Shown here: positions 42,469 through 52,621 of the stretch, in pieces | Position numbering within the stretch: position 1 is the first letter of the stretch | How the letters are laid out: each line of letters opens with the position of its first letter | Source of the DNA: Nansenia antarctica | Taxonomy: Eukaryota > Chordata > Actinopteri > Argentiniformes > Microstomatidae | Direction of reading: 5' to 3' | Assembly: GCA_963989245.1 (NCBI GenBank) | Contig: OZ022345.1 | Span: forward strand, 37,656,800-37,720,799 | Length of the DNA stretch: 64,000 nucleotides | Program-made: the position numbers and the translations under genes | The notes under the pieces: generated by a model | Seen by the model: the letters and a program-made list of their open reading frames with translations, nothing else | Database searches by the model: none | Told to the model about the DNA's origin: nothing

Positions 42469-42558
42469 CTCGGGTGTAGTTGTTAGCGGCATCCTCCTTA
42501 CCGGTGATCAGCTGCTCCGGGTGGAAGAGCTGCCGGTACGTTCCCGTGCGGACTTCGT
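42469..42558 (-). pseudogene. Alpha-tubulin exon-3 fragment, block L3
   Basis: Same fragment with one substitution (CGGGTGTAG for CGGGCGTAG), at the last full Ala codon before the break. Confidence 0.85.
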
Positions 42559-42681
42559 CTGCAGACACATCACAGCGTGCTCGTGCATTAACATTTCATT
42601 GGTACATACCAGGGGGGTATTCCACGAAGCTCGATAAAGTTCTAAGCCTCGAAAATGTTAGCTTGCGTTCGGTGCCATCAA

Positions 42682-43372
42682 TGTGGCTCAAATAATTCGC
42701 TGCTTGGTTGAGCTCCTTCTGAGTCAGATATAATTAGCCTGCTCGCGACCAGGCTAAAACACAGGCTATGGTAAGACGCGCGTCAAAAAACGCTCACAGG
42801 CGGAAACTAAACCCCGAACGACAGTTCCTCATGTGTCTTTTAGGAAATATGTGACGCGATCTGGTGGAATGACCAAGGAGGGGGCAAAGTCATTTTTCTG
42901 TTTTTTACATATGCTTAAACTACAGATTGTAAGCTTTCAAATGATGTGTCATACATAGACATCGGGAAAAAATGTAAGACAACATGAGTATTTGAAACTT
43001 GTTAACCCTGAAAACTAAATCCTGAGGAAACGGCCTTCAAAGATTTTGGACTTTTTCACACCTTCACACAGGCAGGTAATGGGCGGTAACAATGGGCTGG
43101 TCAACCCCACCCCCAACCACTCCCCCTCTAGCTTGACAGCTATCAGCTGTCAATACTGGTCACTGGGTCAGACAGCTATAGTTATACAGCTATAACGGTA
43201 TTACCTAAGCTAATTACCCAGCTTATTATTATTTATGGTTGTTGTAACTGTTATAGTTAGTCTTTTAATCATACAAAAAAGTATTCAATCAGAATCAGAA
43301 TTTATTTTACAGTACACAAGCATAGGTAGGATAAAGATATCACTGTAAATATTGTGTCATACACAGAATATA
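42682..43372. other. Right flank of the array; dispersed-repeat pieces
   Basis: No gene. Near 42922-42985, ACAGATTGTAAGCTTTCAAA and a following CATACAT tract match 1673-1745. Near 43286, AATCAGAATCAGAATTTATT resembles the 3' tails of CR1/Rex-like fish LINEs. Confidence 0.4.
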
Positions 43373-43690
43373 GGCACACTTCACAAACACTTCACACCAA
43401 TATTGCACGTCACGTCATGTCGACCAAAGCACATCTAATAAAAATAAAAATATGGGCACACTTCATAAACACTTCACACCAATATTGCACGTCACGTCAT
43501 GTCGACCAAAGCACATCTAATAAAAATAAAAATATATGGGCACACTTCACAAACACTTCACACCAATATTGCACGTCACGTCATGTCGACCAAAGCACAT
43601 CTAATAAAAATAAAAATATATGGGCACACTTCACAAACACTTCACACCAATATTGCACGTCACGTCATGTCGACCAAAGCACAAAAAAAG
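43373..43690. repeat. 82-84-bp tandem repeat, 4 copies
   Basis: GGCACACTTCA begins at 43373, 43455, 43539 and 43623. Each unit contains GCACGTCACGTCATGTCGAC and an A-rich end. The peptide repeats over it are not a gene. Confidence 0.9.
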
Positions 43691-43704
43691 TGTACCAAAT
43701 CACA

Positions 43705-43775
43705 AATCAGATTTTTTCGAATAAAAATCGTTGTACGCAAAATTGAAGCCTTTGCAGTTTGCGCCCACTTCGCAG
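43705..43775. repeat. Diverged extra copy of array-unit sequence
   Basis: The stretch with CGAATAAAAATCGTTGTACG and GCAGTTTGCGCCCACTTCGC matches 19885-19955 with one change, using the L-type form (TTTTTTCG). It lies 1 kb beyond the array's right edge, next to a different sequence. Confidence 0.75.
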
Positions 43776-44221
43776 TTCGATGACGTCACGTCACATATGG
43801 ACTCCAAAAATACCCCTGGGTTTGAGCCGTGGGTCCCAGATCACCTGAGAGTGATTAACAGTCTTTTAAAAACAGGGTTAATGTTGCTTCTGCAAGCACT
43901 GTGGGCCGTACAGAACGGATCTCGACTCTCCGCGACAAGTACGTCGGTGGCCGCCGCCCCCGCACTCCGCCCGAAGCCACCCCTGCGTCTGGTACCGATC
44001 CCCGCCACACCAACTCCTTCTCCCAATGCGCCACGCTCGGTCCGCCTGGCATCGTCTCTCCCGACCCTCGATGCAACCCCCGGACAGCAAAGAGGTGGAG
44101 ACGGATCAGTAAGGATGTCACAAGTAAAACCAGCAGGTTCACTGTTTACCGTGCTTACCTGAGAGAAGGTGTTATTGCTCTCCAGTAGATCCGCCAGTTA
44201 TTTTATTTTTTTGTGATCCAA
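43776..44221. other. Unrecognised sequence beside L1 3' end
   Basis: GC-rich middle with open frames on both strands, none recognisable. No support for a real gene. Confidence 0.3.
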
Positions 44222-44394
44222 ATTTTTTTTTTTTTTACAACTCGACAACAAGACAGGTACATTATAAACAATAACGACACATACAACACGGCACAGTAAA
44301 ATAAAACAAGAACCAAAAATAAACCACAACAAAATTAAAATGACGACCTCCCACCCCCCCACCCGGGATCCAGGCTATTCGCTACATCAAGTGG

Positions 44395-44664
44395 TTATAC
44401 TAAGCTTTTGAAGCTCAACGAAATTGAGTTCCACATCTCCAGTATTGGCTGTTTTGCCCCGTGCATCCGGGCTGTTGATAGCTCTAAGTAGACTATGTCT
44501 AGGTAAGTTAGGACCCAGACTCTCCGAGAATGTGTATGGGGAGGCTTCCAATGTGTGGCAATTAACTTTTTAGCTGCTGTAATTCCGGCTAGTAAGCCTC
44601 GCTTCTTGATCAGAGGTAGGCCCACATTGGATAGATTGTTTAAGATAAGTGCAATGACTTTGAC
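44395..44664 (-). pseudogene. L1 ORF2, C-terminal end
   Basis: Frame with LSNVGLPLIKKRGLLAGITA, KKLIATHWKPPHTHSRRVW and YLELSTARMHGAKQP, the usual end of fish L1 ORF2. It is separated from the body by the 44665-44990 insertion. Confidence 0.75.
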
Positions 44665-44990
44665 TTTGATTTTGACTTTGACTTTGAGACTTTTTGAGAC
44701 TTTGAGACGTTGAGACTCTTTCTTTAAAAAAAAAAAAAAAAGAAAAGATTTTTGGAAGTCAAAGTAAGTCATCGATAGCAGCCGGACTGAGCGTCGTAAT
44801 GTTTACGTTGCTTCCTAGCACGGACCGGGCGGGCGGGCCGCAGTGGCGACGGCGCAGGAAGAGGACTCTCGCTCTTCTCTTCCAGCTCCTTGTTCAGCTT
44901 GGCCAGCTCCGCATTCTCTTTGCTCTTCTGGTTCAATGCATCCCGGAGGATGGTGTTCTCCTGCTGCAGACGAGCCAGTTGAGCGTTGGG
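44665..44990 (-). other. Insertion with coiled-coil coding fragment
   Basis: The minus strand reads AQLARLQQENTILRDALNQK then SKENAELAKLNKELEEKSES, a leucine-heptad coiled coil, followed by a Pro/Arg-rich end and stop (HYDAQSGCYR). A simple repeat of AGTCAA/AGTCTC follows, near 44655-44715. It looks like a host cDNA fragment inserted in L1 ORF2. The gene is not identified. Confidence 0.4.
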
Positions 44991-47900
44991 GAGTAAGGCA
45001 CATTAGTCTCAAATAGCTCAGAGAGGTTAGAGGCCACCATCTCCCAGAAACTAGCCACTGGAGGACACTCCCAGACCATGTGCATGTAGGTGCCATAGGC
45101 CTTGTTAGCGCACAAGGTGCAAGTAGGATGTGTGTTAATTTTCATCAAGAAACATTTCTTGGGTGTCAGGTAAACTCTATGTATGAAGTTGTAATGAATT
45201 TGCTGGTGGTCAGGATTTCTAGATGCTAACAGTATGTTGGACCAGACCTTATCCCAATCAAAGGCTGAATCTAGTTCTGGGATGTCGGCCCTCCATATAG
45301 TATCCAAAGCCAGGGGTGTGTAAGCGTGTTTAGAAATAAAATGATAGAGATTAGAAATCAGGCCACTAGAGCCATCAGTGCTGTAAAGGACTTTGTGCAA
45401 TGGATGTGGTGTGAGAGGAGTTTGCAGAGAGACTCCACTGGCTTTCAGAGCAGCTCTCAATTGTAAATAAAAGAAAAAAGAAGAACATGGCAAACCAAAT
45501 TTTATGCATAGCTCTTGAAAAGTAAGTAAACCCTCATTTCCGTAGATGTCTCCCAGTGTTTGGACACCTTTCTCTTTCCATCGAGAGAACTGAATAGGAT
45601 GGCCACCAATCAGCAGTCTGGCATTATTAAACAATGGAGAGCAAGGATTCCATGCAAAGGGGCAACCACTCAGTTTCTCTACTGCCCTCCATGTCGAAAT
45701 CAGTTGGGACACTATGGGACCAAATTTCCGGCGACAGTGAGTGATGGGAATGTTCGAGTACAGAAGCTCTTGGAGTGAGTGAGGACGCACCAGACTCTCC
45801 TCCAGGGCCCGCCATGACACCAAAGCCTCAGGTTGTATCCAAGTTAGCAGAGGTCTAAGTGTAAAGGCCCAGTAATAGTGTTTAAAATTTGGAAGGGAGA
45901 GACCGCCGTCTTTCCTGTCTCGCTGCATTGTAGAGAACTTAATACGCGGTCGTTTGCCTCGCCATAGAAATTGTTACAGCCGTTTTTAGCTTACTCCAGT
46001 ACTGAGTTGGTGGAGGGAGAGGTAGCATTGAGCTAAAAATATTTACTCTGGGTAAAATGTTCATCTTAACTATTGAAACTCGGCTACGAAGTGAATTAGG
46101 CAGTGAGGACCATCTATTCAGATCAAGTATGATTTTGTCTAATGTGTTACCATAGTTGTGTTTAGCTATTGTAAGAGTTGAAGGGAAAATCTCTATCCCC
46201 AAGTTTGTAAAATTCTTGACAACTGGAATGGATAGAGGGGCATGGGCATTGGTTATTGCTTGATTCAAAGGTAGCAGAGCAGATTTCTGCCAGTTTATTT
46301 TGAGGCCAGATAGTTTACCGTATTGCTCGAGAATAGATAGAATTTGTGGGATGCATTGTATGGCATTATCCGTATAGACTAATATATCATCGGCATATAA
46401 AGAGATGTGATGATGTGTTCCATTGATAGAGATCGGATAGCATGGGTGACTGACGGATGGTGTTCGCCAACGGCTCAAGAGAGAGCACAAAGAGCAGTGG
46501 GCTCAATGGGCAGCCCTGCCTGAAGCCTCTAGATATAGGGAAGAGGGGGGAGCAGTTCTTGCCTGTAATTACCATAGCTGATGGATTAGTGTATAACACC
46601 TTAATCATATCAATAAAAGGGGTACCGAAGCCCATTGCTCCTACGACTGCCCATAAAAAGGGCCATTCTAAGCGATCGAAGGCCTTCATTGCATCCAGCG
46701 AAAGGACTGCAGCTGGAGTAAGTACATTTTGGGCACCATCTATGATATGTAGGAGCCTTCTTACATTATCTGAGGCTAATCTGGATTTAATAAAACCCGT
46801 CTGATCGCAATGGACTAGTTTCATCATGTGACCCTGAAGGCGCCGCGCCAGCACCTTGGCGTAAAGTTTAAGATCCGCATTCAGGAGGGACAAGGGCCTG
46901 TAATTGGCACATTCTGCTGGGTCTTTGTCTTTTTTAAGCAGCAAGGATATTAGAGCAGTGTTAACATCTCTTGAGAAAGAGCCTTCTTTAACTGAATGCA
47001 ATATCATCTCTGTGAGCAGAGGGCTAAGCAAGGACCAAAAAGTAAGGTAGAACTCTGGTGGAATGCCATCTGGACCTGGCGATTTGCCCTTGCACATATC
47101 TGACGCTGCTTCCATCAATTCATCTTGTGTAATAGATGCATTTAAACTTTCAGTTTCACTGTCAGTGATGTGCTTCATATGGACATTAGACAGAAAGCTT
47201 TCACATGCAGCTTTATCAAAGCCAATCTCTGATCTGTACAGCTGCTTGTAAAAAGAGACAAAAGCTGCATTTACGCTCTTGGGATCGGTCAGAACAGTGC
47301 CATCTATGGATTTAACGCTGAAAATGTCAGCAAAATGTTCATTAGCTCGAAGTCTCATAGCTAGCAGGTGGCTGGGTCTGGCAGAGTGAAAGTAGTAATT
47401 CTGCCTTGTCTTGTGCATGAGAAATTCAGAGCTGCGTCTTAAAAGGGAGTTAATTTCTTTTTTAATTAATACTTTTTCTAAAGCAGCAGCATCGCTATAG
47501 CAGCATTGTAGAGTCGCATCCAGAGCAGCATATTTCATTTCAAGCGCTTCTAGTTTAGCTGTACGTTCCTTTTTTGGGGTTGATGCATATAGGGTGGTAT
47601 TACTTCTAATAAAGCCCTTCACTGCCTCCCACAAAATTCTCGGGTCAGATACCGAGTTCTTATTGAACCCTAAAAACTCATTTAAGTTGTTCTCAAATTG
47701 AGATTTGTATGTTTCATCACGCAAGAGCGAGGAATTGAATCGCCCTCTGGGGGGTTGAACCCTTATGAAAACCGAACAGCATATAGGTTTGTGATCGGAC
47801 CATGTAACTGCCATATAAAAAGCGTTTTGAACATTTTGGAATAAGTCTTTAGACGCGAATAGAAAATCTATCCTTGAGAAGTATGTATATGTATCTGCCC

Positions 47901-48236
47901 GAGAAAAAAGAATAATCTTTTATGGAAGGGTTCACCAGGCGCCAGATATCAGCCATGCCAGTGTGGGCTGCCCACTGGCGTAAAGCATCAGAGGCGAGAC
48001 GTTGGTCCCTGCTCTGAGTTTCGCCTGTTCTATCAATGTTGTTATCCCAAACCGCATTGAAATCCGCCCCCAGGACCAGGCGAAAGCCCGCCAGGTCTAA
48101 GATGATTTTGGTTAAAAGGTCATAAAAACCAGGGTCAAAGTTGTTCGGGGCGTAAGCCGAGATCAATGTAATATTCTGCCCATCTATCCGTATCTTAGCA
48201 ATTGCCAACGCCAATTTTTTTTTTTTTTTCAAAAAC
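44991..48236 (-). pseudogene. L1 ORF2 body: endonuclease second half and reverse transcriptase
   Basis: In order: LALAIAKIRIDGQNITLIS, LVLGADFNAVWDNNIDR and, after a frameshift near 47890, VTWSDHKPICCSVFIRVQ (endonuclease SDH motif). RT follows: GKSPGPDGIPPEFYLTFW, RPLSLLNADLKLYAKVLARR, DQTGFIKSRLASDNVRRLLH, SLDAMKAFDRLEW, GCPLSPLLFVLSLEPL. After another frameshift near 46450 comes ISLYADDILVYTDN (YADD), then after a third near 45935 the C-terminal region. Catalytic residues are visible but the frame is broken at least three times. Confidence 0.88.
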
Positions 48237-48525
48237 GTTTGACCGGTAGTGTAATGATGCACTTCATCCACACACATCAATGCATCCAAGATTCTCCTCA
48301 CTGTTCTTGCTTTCAGCAATGTGTCCCATGTCAACTGTATGGTGAGGGCATTGGGCCTTCTCCCGGGGGCTGCTATCATCAGAAGTGCACTCACTGTCTC
48401 CTTGCTCGTCCAGCTTCTCAATGGTGGATTTGGGAAGGCTCATCTGTAGGGCACACCACAGGGCAGTGCGGGATTTCCTTGTGGTTGTACGGAGCAGTGC
48501 GGGACTTCCTTGTGGTTGCTCTCCC
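48237..48525 (-). other. Polyadenylated insertion in L1 endonuclease
   Basis: Between GSWADKEGE and LALAIAKIR of the endonuclease lies foreign sequence with a 15-base A-tail (minus strand) at its 3' end. It contains a near-duplicate 25-bp repeat (ACAAGGAA-TCCCGCACTGC) and an open stretch (LPKSTIEKLDEQGDSECTSD). A CACTACCGGTCAAACG piece near 48240 resembles the end of Tc1-type fish elements. Probably a retroposed transcript fragment. Gene unknown; no clear TSD. Confidence 0.45.
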
Positions 48526-48794
48526 TCCTTGTCCGCCCAAGAGCCAATAATGTCAAGTTTTAGTTTGCGCTTACAGACTACAATCACACCTTTGGTTTTG
48601 GTAAGTGAAGAAGAAAAAGCAATGGGGTGATAGAACTTATTTGCAAAACGGCCAACATCTTTGCGGAGAAGGTGTGATTCCTGAACCATAGCGAAATCAA
48701 TGTTTTTCTTGTGCAAAAAATCTAAAACAGTAGTCCTTTTGTGTGGGATATTGAGACCTCTAGCATTGATGGAAATTAGATTGAGACTGGTCAT
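48526..48794 (-). pseudogene. L1 ORF2 N-terminus (endonuclease start)
   Basis: Begins MTSLNLISINARGLNIPHKR (the N of the SxNxxGL block), then FAMVQESHLLRKDVGRFAN (catalytic Glu) and VIVVCKRKLKLDIIGSW, where the inserted fragment starts. Confidence 0.88.
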
Positions 48795-48795
48795 A

Positions 48796-49056
48796 GGTTA
48801 GTTAGTGTAAAAATATAAATCATAATCACCTCAGCAAATAGGATAAGGTAGCCTGGATCCCTAGGAAGGCATTCCCCAAAACAGAAAAACCCTAACTCAA
48901 CAAAAAGAACAAGCAAAAAACAAACCAAAAAGAGAAAAGTGAGGAGGAAAATTGCTCCTCGACGTTCCTGATAAGTCCACATTCGGACAGTTAACTTAGA
49001 ATCAGGAAATTGGCCGCCCAAAAGAGGCAGCACCATCACCAGCCATTAAGAGCAGG
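48796..49056 (-). other. L1 inter-ORF spacer, left part
   Basis: T-rich on the minus strand. Hydrophobic open frames here are compositional. No gene. Confidence 0.4.
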
Positions 49057-49817
49057 CAGTGTTTCCTCTATATGCATTTATTCGTGGCGGGCCGCCACAA
49101 ATGAATTTCCTCCGCCACCATTCAGATTTCTCAACAAAAAAAAAACGGACCTTCACAGCGCTAGACACACCCACAAGCGCGAAGCGACGCGCTTGCAAAA
49201 CTGTTTTGTGATTGGTCGAATACATCTAGGCTGCGTCTAGTCTACAAGCTACTTTTGTAGTTCTGGTGGTTTAGGTCGCTCCAGAAAAGACCCCCAAAAA
49301 CGTCAAAACGTAGCTTTCTCCCCCCAAAAAACTGTACTTGAACGAACTCGGACGAGTCTTAGACACAAATGTTGTAAAGTTTGAACCTTTCAAAGCCAAA
49401 CTGCCAACTGCTCGCGTTAGAATCAGAATGTTGCGGCTGCGTTCGTAGACACGCTCTGGGGATTCTAACCGGCACTCGTGGAACGCCTCTCGTCCAATCA
49501 GATGACTCGGTGCGTCTGTGACGTTGGACCCCAGCGAGTGAGCGGAGTGAGTTTACGAACGCACCCCCCTGAGAATGTCAATGGCGCAGCAGCGAGAGAG
49601 AGGAGAGAGAGAGAGAGAGGGGCGGAGGGCAATCTCGTTGACAGCTACTGTCAGTCACAAGTTTATATTCTGTATATTTATTTATTTTTTTGGGCCATCC
49701 TCAAGTTTTGGCTGAAATTACGTCGTTGTTTTGAGCGCGCGTGCGCGTTTCATGCGCGTGCACGCGGGGGAAAAAGGCTACCCGCCACCAATGTAAAAAT
49801 TCCTGCAGGAAACACTG
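49057..49817. mobile_element. hAT-like TIR element in L1 spacer
   Basis: Starts CAGTGTTTCC and ends GGAAACACTG. GCAGG flanks both sides (49052-49056 and 49818-49822), a 5-bp TSD. It contains CGGGCCGCC/GGCGGGT palindromic subterminal parts, a GA microsatellite (49596-49620) and a nested GCGTTCG MITE. Its right part has an inverted relative at 925-1050. No transposase. Confidence 0.7.
49439..49562. mobile_element. GCGTTCG-type MITE, copy nested in hAT-like element
   Basis: Ends GCGTTCGTAGACACGCTCTG ... GAGTTTACGAACGC, relatives of the copies at 60341-60689 and 62376-62506. It shares internal GGAACGCCTCT and CGTCCAATCA-type blocks with them. Confidence 0.7.
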
Positions 49818-49822
49818 GCAGG

Positions 49823-50446
49823 TGATATCTAATATCTACAACAGTTTCCTACTAGACATTTGCAATCACATTATGAACCAACAAAACACAGTCAATAGGT
49901 CTATCAGATTTTAGTTATGAGGAGGATAGTGAGGATACAAGGATATTTGGATGAAAATAACAAGAAACGAAAAACGAAGAAAAAGGGGGAAAGAAATAAA
50001 ATTACAATTAAATAATATATATTTCATCCATGGATGTGCATGCACACAATGTGCACCCATCCAGGCACTCCCGTAGTCCCCCTTAAGTAGCCTAATTTTG
50101 TGTAATCAACACTTGTCTTTATGCGTCCTCCAACACAATACAGCACAACACAACTGAGAGTAACATCAGGCCAAATCAGACAGACAGTAATAGTAGAACA
50201 GCAGATAGTAATGTTTCGTTCAGTCGTCTGTGCATCCATACACTGGCACATCCATATACCGACCTGCACTGATACACTCGCACATACACGTCCACGCACA
50301 TCATATCCCCACTCATCACACCTATACACCCATGCTTTCAGCATGTCCATACACTACGGTAGATAACTGAAGGCGCCTAGAGGCAAAGGAATACGAATCA
50401 AATAAACAATGATATCAAGCGACAGATATTGTGGTAACGGCGCAAC
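49823..50446 (-). other. L1 inter-ORF spacer, middle part
   Basis: No gene. AT-rich followed by a TG/CA-biased stretch. Confidence 0.35.
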
Positions 50447-50460
50447 AAAGTTAGGTTAAA
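50447..50460. repeat. TSD of ncaph-like retrocopy, left
   Basis: AAAGTTAGGTTAAA here and at 51437-51450, a perfect 14-bp duplication. Confidence 0.9.
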
Positions 50461-51436
50461 CAATTTTTTAACTATGTTTTTATTTATTTATTAGTGACAC
50501 TCCATTTTGTACTGCTATTTGGACAAAAGTTGAAACAGGACACATTTAAAAGTGATGACGAGATCTATTTAAATATGCTGATGTCCTTTCATCACAGCTT
50601 TGCCATACCTCTGGCAAACAGTTCTTATTCTCAGACATATCAAATGTATTTTCAACTTTGAGGTAACTGTTACAAATTAAATGTCCCAATCAATACATGT
50701 TATTGACTTGCTTCTATTAAGTTAATCACTTATGGTAGAATAAAATGTTCTTCTATTTAATCTTAGATGTTCCAAAGACATAACAGGTTTATGGAAAAAC
50801 TTTACAACTAACAAGCATGCACTGAAGACGTATATGGTATACCAATAGACAACAAGTGCCATTCCACATGACAAACAGACAACCAGAGCCTCCATCATGG
50901 ATCGTCAAAGCCTACGAGTAGATTCAGTGCGTAAAACATCTCCCCAATATTGAAGTTGATTTGGATAAAACACTTATAAAATACTTTAAAACACTATAAA
51001 ACTTTAAAACACTTTAAAACACTGTGTCTGCTGGTTCAGGCTGGGTCTGTCATCCATCCCCTCTCAGTGGCCTTGCTTGATGACGATGTCAGACATGTCA
51101 TCCACCTGGACAAGCTCCAAATTCTTCTCTTCGGCCAGGTGCAGCAGGGCCTCAAACGCCAGGGGCACCGACAGGTTCTGAGCCATGTTGGAGGGCAGAC
51201 TTTGATGCAGGATCTTTATGGTCTCACTAAAGAGTTTCTCTCCAGACACCTCTGATGTCTCTGCTGACTCCTCCTGCTTCGCTGTCTTCTCGGTAGGTGT
51301 GGTGTCAGCCATGGTTGTTTAATGAAAGAGTTGAGGGGGAAAATCGTCTTTAATTTTATAATTCGTTACTTTCGCCTCAGCTGAACCTGTCGTGTACCGG
51401 TGATGCGCGGCCGGAGAGGAGAGAGAGAGAGAGTCT
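50461..51436 (-). mobile_element. Processed retrocopy of an ncaph-like mRNA (976 bp)
   Basis: Flanked by a perfect 14-bp TSD. On the minus strand: CT-rich and CpG-rich 5' leader, an 82-codon ORF, a 560-bp 3' UTR, AATAAATAAATAAAAAC and an A-rich end next to the TSD. A classic LINE-mobilised processed transcript, inserted in the spacer of the L1. Confidence 0.85.
51064..51312 (-). CDS. Condensin subunit 2 (NCAPH) C-terminal-like small protein
   Basis: 82 codons. Residues about 28-82 (LFSETIKILHQSLPSNMAQN, LSVPLAFEALLHLAEEKNLE, then VDDMSDIVIKQGH) match the extreme C-terminus of NCAPH, the kleisin subunit of condensin I. In NCAPH this winged-helix-like region binds the SMC4 head. The first 27 residues (MADTTPTEKTAKQEES...) are polar and need not come from NCAPH. 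A leader with GC-rich start precedes the ATG, so the parent transcript may be a short isoform or stand-alone gene, or the ATG may be fortuitous in a truncated copy. It is intact, but on its own it lacks the SMC2-binding and HEAT-binding parts. Confidence 0.7.
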   Translation of the reverse strand: MADTTPTEKTAKQEESAETSEVSGEKLFSETIKILHQSLPSNMAQNLSVPLAFEALLHLAEEKNLELVQVDDMSDIVIKQGH

Positions 51437-51450
51437 AAAGTTAGGTTAAA

Positions 51451-51693
51451 TTAAACTGATAGACTCATGAAATGTGACCCAGACCAGACAGTACAGAGGT
51501 AATATACTTAGAGCGAGTCCTGGGATGCTGTCTGGGTAGAAAGACATCCACAGCCACCTCCTCCCCAGTTTAACCGTACACAAAACATTGACTAGACATA
51601 TTATACAATAAAGAAATAGCAGCAGTATACATATTGACTTACCAAAATAAGTTCAGTACTCAGCCGGGGGAGGAGTAAAACAAATACAAAAGC
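51451..51693 (-). other. L1 spacer next to ORF1
   Basis: Resumes after the retrocopy's right TSD. No gene. Confidence 0.4.
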
Positions 51694-52476
51694 TCACTGG
51701 CCATACAGATAGCATGTTATGTTGAATGTTGCATGTTGAATCTTTGCCGAGTGAAGCAAACGTTTGCAGTCTAGGAAAGAGTGTCGGCGATCCTGCGTAG
51801 CCTTGGAGAAATCCTGATAGAAACTAATCTTGTGGTCCTGCCAGCGGACATCTCCGATTCCCCTGGCGAGGTGTCTCACGCGCTCTTTCTGTTGGAACCT
51901 CAGGAAGCGGACCACCATAGGTCTCGGCGGAGTCCCAGGTTTTAGTGGGGCTAGCGACCTGTGGGCTCGCTCCAAATCCAGGCCTCCCGCGAAGTCAGCA
52001 TGGAGGATCTCCGGCAGTGTAGCCTTCAGGAAAGATATGGCGTCATTCTCCTCGGAACCCTCAGGAAAGCCATAGATGCGTAGGTTTACCCGTCTGTCCC
52101 TGTCTTCGAATTCCACCAATTTTGCGTGCAGCCTCTCGATGTCCGATGCCGGAGCCAGCGGGCTGTTACGGCGCTCTGTCTCTGCTTCCTCCAGCACATC
52201 CAGCCGAGCCTCAGCACTGGTCACCCGGGTAAGTATGTTGGCTAGCTTCTCTTCAACTGCAGCCACGGCACTTCGTGTCTCCGACAGCTCTTTACGAATA
52301 TCCGTGAAATGCTTTGTTTGGTCCTCAGACAGTTTTTGGATGAGCTCGAAAATCGCAGCATTAGATATAAGCTCTGTTGCTACGGGGTCCGTGGTGGTTG
52401 GAGAGGACTGTTCGGTCCGCATGTTAGCATCAGCCTTAGACCCTGATTGTTGTTGAGTCTTGCGTGTGTTTGGCAT
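51694..52476 (-). CDS. L1 ORF1 protein
   Basis: 260 codons from MPNTRKTQQQSG, the conserved start (an upstream Met in frame at 52572 lies in UTR). The N-terminus is disordered. Residues about 45-125 form a coiled coil (FELIQKLSEDQTKHFTDIRK, VEEKLANILTRVTSAEARLD). The RRM-like and C-terminal parts follow (RRVNLRIYGFPEGSEENDAI, VVRFLRFQQKERV, KISFYQDFSKATQDRR). This is the RNA-binding chaperone of L1-clade LINEs. The frame is intact, unlike ORF2. Confidence 0.9.
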   Translation of the reverse strand: MPNTRKTQQQSGSKADANMRTEQSSPTTTDPVATELISNAAIFELIQKLSEDQTKHFTDIRKELSETRSAVAAVEEKLANILTRVTSAEARLDVLEEAETERRNSPLAPASDIERLHAKLVEFEDRDRRVNLRIYGFPEGSEENDAISFLKATLPEILHADFAGGLDLERAHRSLAPLKPGTPPRPMVVRFLRFQQKERVRHLARGIGDVRWQDHKISFYQDFSKATQDRRHSFLDCKRLLHSAKIQHATFNITCYLYGQ

Positions 52477-52620
52477 TTTGCTTATAGGTCCAGTTAATAT
52501 TAGGTCTGGTGGTTCGTAATAATAATATAATAATATCACTTGTGGCAATAAATTAAAGTAGTATAATGGCAACGGTGCGGAGCCTCAAGTTCAAGCGGCC
52601 ATTTTCCGCGGCGTCGTCAC
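52477..52620 (-). promoter_or_regulatory. L1 5' UTR
   Basis: CpG-rich start (GACGACGCCGCGGAAAATGG on the minus strand) followed by an AT-rich leader. The position fits the L1 5' end; the exact boundary is uncertain. Confidence 0.5.
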
Positions 52621-52621
52621 G

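Larger units (their letters stand above)
35417..42681 (-). repeat. Array block L3 (long, filled, 7265 bp), last block
   Basis: Equals block L1 minus a 195-bp deletion in the PPxY gene and minus one 18-bp repeat (GATAAAGTTCTAAGCCTC) near 42640 (7478-195-18=7265). Its right edge GCCATCAA continues into ATGTGGCTC instead of a new minisatellite, so this is the original right boundary of the unit. Confidence 0.9.
44222..52620 (-). mobile_element. Fish L1 LINE, inactivated, with nested insertions
   Basis: Minus-strand L1-clade element. The 3' end carries an oligo(A) tail (T-run 44223-44237 on the plus strand). The ORF2 C-terminus is at 44395-44660, ORF2 body at 44990-48795, spacer at 48796-51690, ORF1 at 51694-52476 and the 5' UTR to about 52620. 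Insertions: an unrecognised coiled-coil fragment (44665-44990), a polyadenylated fragment in the endonuclease (48237-48525), a hAT-like element (49057-49817) and an ncaph-like retrocopy (50461-51436). Multiple frameshifts in ORF2. Confidence 0.8.

Noticed and set aside
43354..43783. His/Ser-rich repeat protein
   Set aside because: Translation of the 82-84-bp tandem repeat.
43841..44188. Gene in the GC-rich segment before the L1 3' end
   Set aside because: Open frames on both strands with no recognisable domain, start context or splice sites.
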